From positions 52,686,169 to 52,750,168 of the forward strand of contig CM063498.1 in assembly GCA_032207245.1 (NCBI GenBank): a DNA stretch of 64,000 bases. The letters are read 5' to 3'. Positions 24,290 through 36,538 of this stretch are shown here, piece by piece (the first letter of the stretch is position 1; each line of letters begins with the position of its first letter). Below the pieces are notes generated by a model. The model searched no databases. It was given only the letters and a program-made list of their open reading frames with translations, and was not told where the DNA came from. The translations under genes were made by a program, and so were the position numbers. The DNA is from Pardosa pseudoannulata. Its lineage: Eukaryota; Arthropoda; Arachnida; Araneae; Lycosidae.

Positions 24290-27200
24290 CTGAAACTGCA
24301 ATCAAAACTAAGCCCTCAACATTGCAGTTTGATTTCTAATAATGTATTAAAATATTAAAATAATTAGATTTCACCAGATTTCAAAATGTTTTAGAATAAT
24401 TTAAAGTGTGCTAATTCTGTTATTTTGAAATTACATAGTAAACAGAAATTAATAAGTAAATAAAAATATACTTACTTTTTTTATTGTATGAAAAAAGTTT
24501 AAAAATAGTAAAAAAAAAAATCAAATCATCTTTAAGATTTTTATTTCAAACAAAATAACTTACAAATAGATATTGAAGAAAAGATTAACCCTTAAGAGAG
24601 AAATATCCCCTTAATATTGTAATTTGATGCTGTTGATATATATACTAATTACTATTAAAAATAGTAAGATTTAACCAGATTTCAAAATGTTCTATGTTTA
24701 TGTTAACAGTGTTATATTATATTTTATAACGAACTTCCACATAAGACTCAAATTAATTAAAGATAAATAAAAAATATAAACTGCACTTTTTTTTTTACGT
24801 ATGAAATACGTTACATTACGTTAGCAGAAAAAAAAATCTGTAAATGCTCTTGCTTTAAGATTTTTATTTCGAAAGTTTTTAAAAAGTATTGCAGAAAAAC
24901 TAAACCTTGTTCCCTCAACATTGCAGTTTGATGTTCTTGATGAATGTATTTAAAACTATTTAAAATAAATAGATTTCACCAGATTTCAAAATGTTTTATG
25001 ACAGTTAATGGTTAAGCAGTGTGCTAATTCTGTTATTTTGATAATTAACATCCAAGTAAGACCCAGAAATTAATTGAAGGTATATAAAAATATAAACTGC
25101 ACTTTTTTTATTTATGAAAAAAGTTATAAAACATTAGCAGTAAAAAAAATCTGTAAACTCTCTTGCTTTAAGATTCTTATTTCGAATAAAATAACTTACA
25201 AATAGATATTGAAGAAAAGATTAACCCTTAAGACAGAAATATCCCCTTAATATTGTAATTTGATGCTGTTGATATATATACTAATTACTATTTAAAATAG
25301 TTAGATTTAAACAAATTTCAGAATGTTCTATGACATTTAATGGTTAACCAGTGCTCTAATATTACTATTTTGATAACGAACTTCCACATAAGACTCAAAT
25401 TAATTAAAGATAAGTAAAAAATATAAACTGCACAATTTATTTATATATAAAATAAGTTGATTCTGTTGATGAATATACTAATTACTATTTAAAATAGTCA
25501 GATTTAACCAGGTTTCAAAGTGTTCTATGATATTTAACGAAAGAAAAAAATTTTATAAAGAATATTGAAAAATCTTAAAGATAAATAGAAAATATAAACT
25601 GCACAATTTTTTATATATATGAAATACGTTATATTACCTTAGCAGAAAAATTTTTGTAATGCTCTTGCTTTAAGATTTTTATTTGAAGACAACTTTTAAA
25701 AAATAGTGAAGAAAGATTGATTAATGAAAATGTCCCCTTAATATTTTTGATGCTGTTGATGAATATACTAATTACTATTTAAAATAGTTAGATATAACCA
25801 GATTTCAAAGTGTTCTATGATATTTAACGTTAAGCACTGGGGTAATATTACTATTTTGATACCGAACTTCAAAGTAAGTTTAAAATTAATTATAGATAAA
25901 TAAAAAATATTAACTGCAGTATTTTTTAATTTATAAAATACGTTACATTATATTAGTTGAAAAAGTCTGTAAACGCTCTTGCTTTAAGATTTTTATTTCG
26001 ATTAAAATAACTTTAAAATAGATATCGCAGAAAATATTAACCCTTAAGAGAGAAATATCTGCTTAATATAAAATAAGTTGATTCTGTTGATGAATATACT
26101 AATTACTATTTAAAATAGTCAGATTTAACCAGGTTTCAAAGTGTTCTATGATATTTAACGATAAGCACTGGGCTAATATTACTATTTTGATAAAGAACTT
26201 GAAAGTAAGTTTCAAATTAAAGATAAATAGAAAATATAAACTGCACAATTTTTTATATATATGAAATACGTTATATTACCTTAGCAGAAAAATTTTTGTA
26301 AATGCTCTTGCTTTAAGATTTTTATTTCGGAAGACAACTTTAAAAGAAATAGTGCAGAAAGATTGAGCCTTTAGAGAAAATGTCCCCTTAATATTTCAAT
26401 TTGATGCTGTTGATGAATATACTAATTACTATTTAAAACAGTTAGATTAACCAGATTTCAAAGTGTTCTATGATATTTAACGTTAAGCACTGGGGTAATA
26501 TTACTATTTTGATACCGAACTTCAAAGTAAGTTTCAAATTAATTATAGATAAATAAAAAATATAAACTGCACTATTTTTTAATTTATAAAATACGTTATA
26601 TTACATTAGTAGAAAAAAAATCTGTAAATGTTTTTGTTTTAAGATTTTTATTTCGAAAGAAATAATTTTAAAAGAGATATTGCAGAAAGACTGACCCTTA
26701 AGAGAAAATATCCTCTTAATATTGCAATTTGATGCTGTTGATGCATATACTAATTACTATTTAAAATAGCTAGATTTAAGCAGATTTCAAAAAGTTCTAT
26801 GATATTTAACGTGAAGCACTGGGTTAATATTACTATTTTGATAATGAACTTCAAAGTAAGACTCAAATTAATTAAAGATAAATAAAAAATATAAGATGCA
26901 CAATTTTTATACATATGAAATACGTTATATTATAGTAGTAGAAAAAAATTTGTAAATTCTCTTTCTTTAAGATTTTTTTTATTACGAAAGAAATAACTTT
27001 AAAAGATATATTGCAGAAAAATTGACAATTAAGAGAAAATGTCCCCTTAATATTTCAATTTGATGCTGTTGTGGAATATACTAATTACTATTTAAAATAG
27101 TTAGATTTAACGAGATTTCAGAATGTTCTATGACATTTAACTTTACGCAATGTTCTAATATTACTATTTTGATAACGAAGTTCCAATTAAGATTCAAATT

Positions 27201-28010
27201 ATTTAAATGTAAATAAAAAGTATAAACTGCAGTATTTTTTTAATTTATGAAATAAATACGTTACATTTTATTAGTAGAAAAAATATCTGTAAATGCTCTT
27301 GCTTTAAGATTTTTATTTCGAAAGAAAAAAATTTAAAAGAGATATTGCAGAAAGATTGACCCGTCAGGGAAAATGTCCCCTTAATATTGCAATTTGATGC
27401 TGTTGATGCATAGACTAATTACTATTTTAAATAGTTAGATTTAACCAAATTTCAAAATGTTCTATGACAGTAACCGGTTAAGAAGTGGGGTAATATTACT
27501 ATTTTGATAACGAACTTGAAAGTCAGACTCAGATTAATTAATGATAACAAAATGTATAAACTGCACTATTTTTTAATTTATAAAATACGTTATATTACAT
27601 TAGTTGAAAAAATCTGTAAACGCTCTTGCTTTAAGATTTTATTTCGAAAGAAATAACTTTAAAAGAGATATTGCAGAAAAATTGATCCTTAAGAGAGAAA
27701 TATCCCCTTAATATTGCAATTTGCTGCTGCTGATAAATATACTAATTACTATTTAAAATAGTTAGATTTAATAAAATTTTAGAAAATTCTATGATATTTA
27801 ACGTTAAGCAGTGAGCTAATATTACTATTTTGATACTGAACTTCCAAGTAAGATTCAAATTAAAGATAAATAAAAAATTTAAATTGCATTATTTTTTTAT
27901 TTATGAAATACGTTTCATTACATTAGTAGATAAAAATGTGTAAATGGTCTTAGTTAAAAGATTTTACTTTAGAAAAAAATTACTTTAAAAGAGATATTGC
28001 AGAAAAGAAA
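24290..28010 (+). repeat. Satellite-like array, about 12 units of roughly 330 bp
   Basis: The marker TTTGATGCTGTTGATGAATA (and variants) recurs near 24308, 24624, 24925, 25257, 25456, 25747, 26083, 26400, 26726, 27058, 27395 and 27720. Each unit also has ACTAATTACTATTTAAAATA, TTTCAAAATGTTCTATGA, AATATTACTATTTTGATAAC, TATAAACTGCAC and CTCTTGCTTTAAGATTTTTA. Spacing is mostly 300-337 bp, with one short unit near 25456. Some units match better two units away (about 630 bp), for example 24624 with 25257 and 25456 with 26083. Very AT-rich and non-coding. Confidence 0.93.
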
Positions 28011-28781
28011 AACTAGAAAACTGTTAAAAGTAAATAAAAGAAGTAGGCAATCGAAAAATTTCCAGTTCTTTAAAAATTTCAGAAAAGGTTCATTTTGTGA
28101 AACATAAAAATTTGCAAGGTAGTGAAATTTTATCGAAAAGTGAATGAAACTAGCTAAAGAAAACGATGATTGAAGCAAAAATGTTACACGATATAAGCTC
28201 GTTCTATTTTTAGAAGTGTGCTTCTGCTTTTCTCCTTTCTGCTTCTTTATTATTGCTTTATGCTTCCCTATTCTCCTAGTTAACTTAATTTACATTGCGA
28301 AAATTAAAAAGGGAATTTTTCGGGTTGGTAACAGAACTAACAAATCCTTTAATACTGAGCTGATTTCTTTAAACCATTAGTCAATATTTTTTTTTCCAGT
28401 GTAAATTTTTTTAAAGTGAAAAGTATTCATGTTGTTAATTTATTATTCATTAATAGTACGTGCAGGTTAACGATGAGAAACCTTTTGAGAGAATTTATTC
28501 TATTTTTATGTTTTTTGATGAGCTAAATTTGAATAATACATTACATCTATTGATATCATTGATAAATCGTAGTAGTTTGAGATAGATATCTTAAAATCCC
28601 CTCAATTCCCTGTGGATCACTTCAAACATTTCGAAAAATTGCAAATCTTACAATCTTAATGAATATACTGATCTTAATTTAATACATTAAATGTAACTAG
28701 TTTATAATTTTTTAAAAGCATGGGACATCTCAGTATAGCGATAATATAACAGTAAATAACAGTAATAAATAAAAGTATATG
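28011..28781. other. Unannotated AT-rich sequence
   Basis: No gene recognised. A 69-residue minus frame (27969-28178) overlaps the array edge and looks incidental. Confidence 0.45.
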
Positions 28782-29156
28782 CAGTAGAACCCCGATTATC
28801 CGAGCTAATTGGAACAGGTAGTACCTCGGATATCGGAAATCTCGATTAATAGAAACCATGTATAAAAACCTTCCGTGCTTGCGAATTTAACTAAATTTTA
28901 AAGTAAAAAACAATAGAACGCTATTTAAATGATAAAAATAAGCATATGAACTTACGTTTTACAGCTAAAAATATTTAAAAAGGAGGTCATATTTCTTGGA
29001 AGTTAAATGCTTTTGTGGGGAAGAAGTGCCTGTAACACGGAGAACGAACTAAAATGTGTATAATTTTTTCTAAGATCATTTTAGAAAGGAGAAAAAAAAA
29101 TTAAACTTCCTTACTGACTCGGTTAACAGAAACCTCGGTTAATCGAGGTTCTACTG
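28782..29156. mobile_element. pogo/Tigger-type MITE, 375 bp
   Basis: Left end CAGTAGAACCCCGATTATCC, right end on the opposite strand CAGTAGAACCTCGATTAACC. The right flank is TA; the left flank is TG, probably a mutated TA. Internal CTCGGATATCGGAAATCTCG and CTCGGTTAACAGAAACCTCG are paired subterminal repeats. No transposase. Confidence 0.85.
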
Positions 29157-29286
29157 TAGTAGTAAGTAACAGTAATATAATAATAACAAATATTACAATG
29201 ATAAATCGTCAACTGATGGTATGTGCGAATGAGAGGAACTTTTATAGAAAGAAGACACTGCTCTGCTTGTCTTCTGTTTAGGGAGC

Positions 29287-29426
29287 TTACTCTGGACGTT
29301 GCGAGTCGGGTTGAACGTTCGTTGTGACTTCACTTTGACATCAGCTTGATCATTTGCTCGCATAAAACCTGACGTTAAAATGGCGTCACAACGAAGGTTC
29401 GAAACGAACCACAACGTCCAGAGTAA
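29287..29426. mobile_element. MITE, 140 bp, long inverted repeats
   Basis: TTACTCTGGACGTTGCG at the left pairs with CACAACGTCCAGAGTAA at the right, and GAACGTTCGTTGTGAC pairs with GTCACAACGAAGGTTC further in, leaving a loop of roughly 50 bp. A related half-element is at 50869-50935. Superfamily not identified. Confidence 0.82.
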
Positions 29427-29929
29427 AGGAATTGGTGAGAGATCCTCAACTATTACTGAACTATTTCTTCCCTTACCAAAAAAGAAAAAAAAAACAATAT
29501 TCGAACTCTAACTCTTCCATAATAATTTGTTGGTGATATTGTTATATCTGATCCTGGTGTAGGAGAATCTATCACCAGATCCAATAGGTTCAGTCACATC
29601 ATGCGGCTGATCCAAGACTAAGGATAATAATCAACTTGTAAGTGACAACCCGCAAGGGCTGACGATAAACTAAATCTTAAATAGGTTCTAGTAATTTACA
29701 AGTAAGACCAAGCAGGAATAATATCATAACCTCATCCAACCAATGCAGGGTTTATGCCTACAGAAAGCTATGGAATAACAAGAAAACTGACTTCAATACA
29801 AGGCACAGTTTTGGGACTATGAAATATCCTACGATTAACCGTAGGGGAGTTCTACCTCTAGAGGAATCGTTTGGGAACTTGTAAGACACAGTGACTATTT
29901 TACATGACCGAGCAACTGTAAATGAACAC
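29427..29929. other. Unannotated sequence, possibly SINE body
   Basis: Less AT-rich than its neighbours. The tRNA-like head at 29930-30000 points leftward, so part of this stretch may be the body of the same SINE. No coding sequence recognised. Confidence 0.4.
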
Positions 29930-30000
29930 AACAGAGCTTCGGCTGGTCCAGTAACTCTCCGGTTACGTGATCTCTGCTTTTGCTGACTGAGGTACCGCTA
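29930..30000 (-). mobile_element. tRNA-derived SINE head, Thr-like
   Basis: On the minus strand AGCGGTACCTCAGTCAGC resembles a pol III A box region and is followed by a loop similar to the heads at 38840-38915 and 56710-56788. The B box is eroded. Confidence 0.5.
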
Positions 30001-30342
30001 ATCATAATAGTTTATTGTATCAAAAATTAAAATATCGTTTTATATTTTATATATCATTATCATCATTGGTATTAAAGCTCCTGAAGTACCCTTTAAGACT
30101 TTTCCATTCTATTCTACTAGATGTCTTCAGTTTCCAGTTAGTGATTACTTGTCTTCAAATCTTCTTTGACCTAATCTATCCATTTATTCCTTGGTCTTAA
30201 TATTAATTTAGATCAGTTGGAGGTTTTCTTATAAGACTTTTCCTGTTCTACTAGACTCCGTCCTCAGCTCAGAGTTTATCAATTGGACTCTCCTTATCTT
30301 TTCTTAGTGACAAAATCAAACTTTTTAAGAATTTTACACCCC

Positions 30343-30421
<79 letters not shown>
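30343..30421. repeat. (TA)n microsatellite
   Basis: Pure TA array of about 79 bp. Confidence 0.97.
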
Positions 30422-30424
<3 letters not shown>

Positions 30425-30869
30425 TAAGAATCTCCAAACAGACATTCCTTAAAATAGCCATCAAATTTAGTAAAAACTGCTGATTAAAAATAATCAAAAA
30501 GTCAATAAAAAATTTAATTAGATGGTTAAGGACAGGGGAGGTTTAACCTTTTATTAACATCGGGTTCTAATATTATTTGTTAATCTTCCCTTTCAGTGAT
30601 GTTAATTTTTTTAGACTGTCAACCAGCTATGACACTGAGCTCACAATCAGTTAAATTTGATGAAGGAAATGCATGTAAAATTTCTATACTCTGTACTTTC
30701 TTAAAATTGGAATATAATCATCAATTATATTCAGTCTTATTTCTTCTGGAGCATTTCTTTTGTCCTTTTAAAAACTTATGAATCATTCTTTCCGTACCAA
30801 TGAAAGCCTTGAAAATATAAATTAATCGTCCTGCTAAACAAAAAATTATTTGGCCTTGAATTCCAAATT
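30422..30869. other. Unannotated AT-rich sequence
   Basis: No gene recognised; frames of about 61 residues have no motif. Confidence 0.4.
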
Positions 30870-31085
30870 TTCAAATGGCAGCAATTCCCAAAAGCATTAA
30901 TTTTGGGTCTCCTGTTTGCTCCTGCTTCAAACTTTCGGGGACCCACTTGAACATTAGTCGTACTTTCACCCTTGTGGTGCTCGATAAAAACGAAAGGCGT
31001 ACCCATTTGCCTTAATACGAGTAGCCTCCGGCTCAATCATGCTTGGTTTGTCCAAGTGGCATCAAGCAAGAACAACGACTTGTTC
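30870..31085 (+). mobile_element. SINE body, 5' truncated, uninterrupted relative of 37905-38915
   Basis: Shares with the opposite-strand copy GTCGTACTTTCACCCTTG, a GAGCACC block (here GGTGCTCG), CTTAATACGAGTAG, and CTTGGTTTGTCCAAGTGGCA. The order and spacing match when the LTR at 37979-38621 is removed from the other copy. No tRNA head is seen upstream. The 86-residue minus frame over this region is a by-product, not a gene. Confidence 0.75.
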
Positions 31086-32837
31086 TTAACGACTTGATGG
31101 AAGTTAAGCTGGAAGATATAAATAATAGTGACATATGTTCTTCAAGCGTCTGACGAAGTATTAGGTTACAAAACTAAAAAATTATAATTTTGAAATTAAA
31201 TTTTTTGAACACTACATTACAGTACGATAGCTATAACAACTGCTATCCTAGTTTACAGAATTAAGTAAGTTTTATCTTCTTAAAAAGTAATTAAACTAAA
31301 AGGTATCTATACACATGAATTTATAGATGATTTGTTATAATTTTTTTCTAAAAACTATACATATTTTCTTTCATTTCTGATATGTACGTAATCCACATTA
31401 CCAACAAGGATAGATTCTATTGTTTTAAATACCACTGTTTGCATTGTTACGGGCTGTAAAATCAGCTTTCTGCAGTAAGTCCCACTTGTAAACTGTACCT
31501 CTTGTTGAAAAATATTGATCGTAGTATTACAAACCTAACCAAACTTTATAGCTTTGCTTATAACTCTTCTCTACGGTAGAGTACTATCCTTCCTTTTGGT
31601 ACATTCCTGCCTAATAGATATATGTATACGTTTATGAAAGTAAAGGTGATTTATTTTGCACATATTTTTAGTTAGATTTATTTTTTAAAGTCTAAAGAGT
31701 ACTATTTAAAAAAATTAACCAAATTATGACAGGAAATAGCATTTATATAGCTTAATTTTCCTTTTTTTCAGATGTTGATAAACTAATTATAATTACTAAG
31801 GGGATATCCATAAAAAGACACATTTAAAATGTTTGATTTAGAATATCCTTGGTTACCTTAAGAAATTAAATAAAAAAGGGCAAATAAAAGGCTGATTTTT
31901 ATTTTCATAATATGTCTTTATCACAAGAAAAAAATACAATAAGTATCTAATATGATTTTTAATTAGTGCTGCTTTCTCAAGCAGAACTAACAAAGTGAAA
32001 AATTTTCAATTAACATTTGTTTTACTCATAACACACCATTTTTGCTGGGCAATTAAATGAAATTACAAAGATGAGTACACTTGGAATTCCTTATTTTTTG
32101 CTAACTCAGAATATTTAATTAAATCAATACGAAAAAGTATATCAGAAAGCAGAAAAAAATTGCAAGTTTTAGAAGATTGGTTGCTACGGATGATCTTAAA
32201 AAAACCTACACCACTTTTAAAAGGTTTAGTGAGTGAAATTCGTCCCAGAAGAATAAGCTCGTTATTTCTTTTTATGACAATTTTATGTCCGTTTTATGAT
32301 TAGGGATCAAAGAAACTTCGAAGATTCTATCGCAGAAGAGTTAAAACTTTTTTTAACCCCAAAACTACCTTTTTAATAGGTTTTGATTCTTTGGAAAACG
32401 TTCCTTTTCTCTTCGTTCAAGAATTTCTCCGATACTCCCTCGAGAAAATTTGCAATTAAAATACTAAGAGGTTTTCAGTATAAAATTATGTTAGGAGAAA
32501 TAAGACCGATACTCAAAAGGATTAAATATACTTTGAAAACGTATTTATCATTTGTTACTAACTCGATAATAAGTATTAAGTTGAAAGCTTTTAAAAGACA
32601 TATATTTGACCTGCCTTTGATATATTTTTTATGAAGTTAAGGAGTTTTATTTTTTAATGTATGGAATATCTGAATAATATTTTGATTGACAGAAAAATTC
32701 GACTGGAACATTTTCATGAATGTTAAAGGCTTAGATCTCTTTAATAAAAAATAACAAATGTAGTCTTTTATGTTTTCATGTGTAGATGAGAGAAAACTGC
32801 AAATGCCTTCTAGATCGATGGATGAAATTTGAATCTC
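31086..32837. other. Unannotated AT-rich sequence
   Basis: About 1.7 kb with no recognisable gene or repeat. An 83-residue forward frame at 32383-32634 shows no motif. Confidence 0.45.
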
Positions 32838-33420
32838 TTTCTGTATGCGAGTGACTCAACTGCGTCTGTTTCTGTGTGTATGCGGTTGTGCCTTTCTGTG
32901 TTTTCTCCTCTTTCCTGTTGAGCTTCTGACTAGCACTTTCTCTCTGCCTATCTCCCTTTATCCCAGCTTGTGTCTGCCTTTTTTGAACATGTACCATTCT
33001 ACTTATATAAGTTTATCTCTCTTTATGTGTGAGCACTTGCTATTTACCCTGTTACCTTCTGTCTCCTTCCTCTTTTTCTACGTTTGCCACACATTTCTGC
33101 TCGAATGTGTATGACTCTCTAATTTTATTTATTTGTTTACTCCCTCCTTTTTACCTGTGTTCCTTGAGAAACCCCTTCCTACATTTTCTATATTGAATAA
33201 CGTACTGAGAAGATATACTATCTTATTTTTTTGCGTGTGTGAATCTCTCTCTCTCTTTATCTCTGCTTGTGTATATATGCCTTCTCCCTATGTGTTCCGT
33301 TATCTATGTATCTGCCTATATTTCTATATGTGAGAATATATATCTTCCTTTCTTTGTATTTTCCATCATTTCGTCCGTGCCTACTTCTTTCTGCCACTCT
33401 TGTGTTTTAAACCCTTTGTG
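32838..33420 (+). repeat. Pyrimidine-rich low-complexity region
   Basis: Dominated by CTCT, TTCTGT and TGTGTG words, including CTCTCTCTCTCT near 33245. The Leu/Phe/Ser/Cys-rich frames here (up to 89 residues) are composition artefacts. Confidence 0.7.
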
Positions 33421-34113
33421 TGTAAAAACTATAACCAGAAACACCGAAAAAGACAAATAAAATATTGTCATATGTTGTATGTCTGTGTATCAACTTTTAC
33501 TTTGTGAATACGATAATTTAACAGGATATTCTTACGCTAAAGCTTTGTAAATATTTGAACCAAATCCGTAAATGAAAGGAACTATAACTGTTTTTTGGTT
33601 TAGTGAAGTTGCTTGGAAAACAGTTTCAATCAAACAGCTCAAAAATATTTTGTGTAAAAACTATAACCAGAAACACCGAAAAAGACAAATAAAATATTGT
33701 CATATGTATGTCTGTGTATCAACTTTTACTTTGTGAATACGATAATTTAACAGGATATTCTTACGCTAAAGCTTTGTAAATATTTGAACCAAATCCGTAA
33801 ATGACGAAAGACTCTATAACTGATTTTTGGTTTAGTGAAGTTGCTTGGACAGTTTCAATCAAACAGCTCAAAAATATTTTGTGTAAAAACTATAACCAAA
33901 AATATAGAAAAAGACGAATAAAATATTGTTATATGTATGTCTGTGTATCAACTTTTACTTTGTGAATACGATAATTTAACAGGATATTCTTACGCTAAAG
34001 CTTTGTAAATATTTGAACCAAATCCGTAAATGACGAAAGACTCTATAACTGATTTTTGGTTTAATATGGTTGCTTTGAGGGCATCTTCAAACAAACAATT
34101 CAAAAATATTTTA
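33421..34113 (+). repeat. Tandem repeat, 3 units of about 230 bp
   Basis: TGTAAAAACTATAACCA starts units at 33421, 33653 and 33882. Each has CTTTTACTTTGTGAATACGA, GGATATTCTTACGCTAAAGC and ACCAAATCCGTAAATGA. Units 2 and 3 are almost identical in their middle. Confidence 0.93.
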
Positions 34114-34226
34114 TTTATGCCAAATCAGCATAATGTATTTACAGCGTATTTTGAGGGATATCGCTATGTAAACCTACAAGATAAAATCGAATAGAGAAAC
34201 CCTCCAGATTTATTTTCCGTAATGGA
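34086..34226 (+). repeat. Exact 141-bp direct repeat, copy 1
   Basis: Identical, without indels, to 34531-34671 (offset 445 bp). Starts TTCAAACAAACAATTC and ends TTTTCCGTAATGGA. It overlaps the end of the last 230-bp tandem unit. Confidence 0.95.
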
Positions 34227-34417
34227 TCTTTTTCCATTTTTCTTTTAAGCAAAAGGTACACAAAAAGTGCACAGCAATATATTCTCATTTATTTAAATTT
34301 GTCCATGAGTTCAAAATTACTACAAATAGAAGATCTTTTAAATTATGCAGTTGTAATTATGACTTAATGATACCATTTAAGCATGTTTCAGTATTTTAAA
34401 GATTTATTGTCTAATTA

Positions 34418-34420
<3 letters not shown>
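34227..34420. other. Unannotated spacer
   Basis: AT-rich sequence between the two 141-bp copies. Confidence 0.4.

Positions 34421-34494
<74 letters not shown>
34421..34494. repeat. (TA)n microsatellite
   Basis: Pure TA, 74 bp, between the two exact 141-bp repeats. Confidence 0.97.
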
Positions 34495-34497
<3 letters not shown>

Positions 34498-34530
34498 CTT
34501 CTGTCCATTTGTTTGTAATACAAGGGCAGT

Positions 34531-34671
34531 TTCAAACAAACAATTCAAAAATATTTTATTTATGCCAAATCAGCATAATGTATTTACAGCGTATTTTGAG
34601 GGATATCGCTATGTAAACCTACAAGATAAAATCGAATAGAGAAACCCTCCAGATTTATTTTCCGTAATGGA
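34531..34671 (+). repeat. Exact 141-bp direct repeat, copy 2
   Basis: Identical to 34086-34226. Confidence 0.95.
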
Positions 34672-35092
34672 CATTATTTCATGTCATAGTCAAATCGATT
34701 GCCTAAACTAAGATAAAAATAGTGATGGGAAACTAAATATTTATTAGCGTGCCTGTGGGAACTCTCGCAAAGAAACATAATAGTTACAATGCCAAAATTA
34801 TTATAACTTGATATTAATTACAAATAAACTGATCCCCTCTCTGAATTTTTTGGTCTGCCCCTCCCAAATTATTACAAAGGAATCTTTACATAATTAAAAG
34901 TTTAATCATGTAAGAAAATGATTAATGTTTATTCAACTAGTTTTCTGGTTTGCTCAAAGGCTGACCGAAGGTATTTTTTCATAGTAGTTTATGTTTATAG
35001 TAATTAGAGGTAAATTAATTTACAGATTTGCTAGTATTTTTTTTTTCATTTTCTGTATTTTTTATAGTTAACATATGTTTCTGATATCAGGG
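34672..35092. other. Unannotated AT-rich sequence
   Basis: No gene or repeat recognised. Confidence 0.4.
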
Positions 35093-35106
35093 TAAAGTTT
35101 CGATTG

Positions 35107-35238
35107 GTTTGGTTTGGTTTGGAGCTTTAAGGTCTACTGTTTTGCACACGAGGGCTAATGAGACCAGGACCTACTTAAAGTCGATTTCGAACTTCTACAA
35201 ACATCCATGCCATAGTGGGATTCGAACCCATGAACTCC
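35107..35238 (-). mobile_element. tRNA-derived SINE (GGTTTGG family), truncated, 14-bp TSD
   Basis: Tail GGTTTGGTTTGGAGC at the left; the right part stops in the tRNA-like head after GGGATTCGAACCCATGAACT. The 14-mer TAAAGTTTCGATTG is present at 35093-35106 and 35239-35252, a perfect target duplication that proves a truncated insertion. Confidence 0.92.
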
Positions 35239-35252
35239 TAAAGTTTCGATTG

Positions 35253-35691
35253 TAAAACAAGTCTGTGTCAATTGTTATGTCGGATATTAATGCTTTTGGC
35301 AAAAAAGCTATTAACGGTAAAGGTAAAAAAATCAAAAATGTGATTATTTTAGCATTTTGCCCTCCTTTAGAATCTTGGGTATTTGGGCAAAGCCATATTC
35401 ATTTGTTCAATAGATACGTGATCTATACCTAGACATAATATTACTATGAGGCAGAAATTATAACTAACACCATTATTACATAATGTTTTATGTATATACA
35501 ATAATATTCATTAAAATATTAATTTTCCCGTACAAAATATGCATCACAACTCCCTTAATTTTGAATAGGATGACTTTTATGTTAAAAAAATATTAACTTT
35601 AACTGACTTCATACCCTACAACGATTAATTATCGATAAATTTCAAATGTGTGTGAGGTTTAAAAATATACTTGAAATGGTTGAAATTCTTA
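35253..35691. other. Unannotated AT-rich sequence
   Basis: Nothing recognised. Confidence 0.4.
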
Positions 35692-35880
35692 TCTTTATAT
35701 ATAAAATTATTTTGTCCGTGTGTTTGTGATAATACTCCTCCTAAACGGCTGGAGTGGTTTTGATGAAATTTTGTGCATGTAACTAATTTGATTCGAGAAT
35801 GGTTTAGATTCACAGAACTATAGAAATTGTTTTTTTATATTAAAAATCCAGAATTGGGCAGTTATTGAGATTGTTATTGC

Positions 35881-36322
35881 CGTGGTGTAGTACATTGCTG
35901 TTGTTACTTCAAATCCCTTAATAACCCAAGTTTGCTTTATATCGTGTTTAATTATAGTAAAATGCCACTGATCTATATTACAATATTCAAATATAGAACA
36001 AAAGATAAGGAAATATATAAGAAAATAAAAAGTAAAAGAAGCAATCCACGTGCTACACCTGAAAGAAAAATTGCCAAAGTCCAAGAGCACGCTGCATTCT
36101 TTTCCTTCCTTCTCAACTACTCCAGCAACCCTATACTTCTTTTAATATCCTGTGCTGATGTGTTCGTTGTTCCATTGTCCTGTGCACAATGCGTCCTTTC
36201 TTGGACACCTCCTGACTGACCGGGACTCCAAGCATGGTCCTGAATCACCTCCTGGCGACTTATCCCAACTCTCCCAAACTTATTGAAGTTTAAGTGCAGT
36301 CATTTCCACTGGCCACACCACA
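35881..36322 (+). repeat. Dispersed 440-bp repeat, copy 1 (partner 52811-53244)
   Basis: Starts CGTGGTGTAGTACATTGC and ends GGCCACACCACA; the partner starts TGTGGTGTTGTACATTGC and ends GGGCACACCACA. So the termini are short inverted repeats (TGTGGTGT/ACACCACA) of TG...CA form. Shared blocks include GTAAAATGCCACTGATCT, CCACGTGCTACACCTGAAAG and CCTGTGCACAATGCGTCC. LTR-like, but I see no target duplication. The 95-residue frame at 35932-36219 is not conserved in the partner. Confidence 0.8.
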
Positions 36323-36467
36323 CTCCTTCTGGAGTCGTGAAAAAATACTTGGGCATGCAACCCACAATGTGTGAATGCGCCTAGCAAATCAGTTTCTCTA
36401 ATCTTAAGTAAAACATAGCTGCACTCTCACAGTTATAATCCCTCTTGAAACCCTTCGCTGCCGTCGT

Positions 36468-36538
36468 GTCTGCGGCGCAGTGGTCAGCCGAACGGGCTTC
36501 TGAACTAGAAGTCTCAGTATCGAATCCCCGTACAGACA
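36468..36538 (+). other. tRNA-like sequence
   Basis: GTCTGCGGCGCAGTGGTCAG gives an A box; GTATCGAATCCCC a B box; the ends GTCTG and CAGAC can pair as in an acceptor stem. The anticodon loop lacks the usual U33, so probably a SINE head or pseudo-tRNA. Confidence 0.5.

Noticed and set aside
24290..28010. CRISPR-like or gene-family array
   Set aside because: Units of about 330 bp with no constant short repeat/variable spacer pattern; it is satellite DNA in a eukaryotic setting.
30776..31036. 86-residue minus frame as a gene
   Set aside because: It is antisense to a SINE body whose other copy at 38640-38790 does not keep the frame.
32776..33460. Signal-peptide-like Leu/Phe/Cys-rich frames
   Set aside because: They lie in a pyrimidine-rich low-complexity tract, occur in several frames, and have no conserved motif.
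35932..36219. 95-residue forward frame as a gene
   Set aside because: It covers a dispersed repeat; the second copy at 52811-53244 has indels that break the frame.
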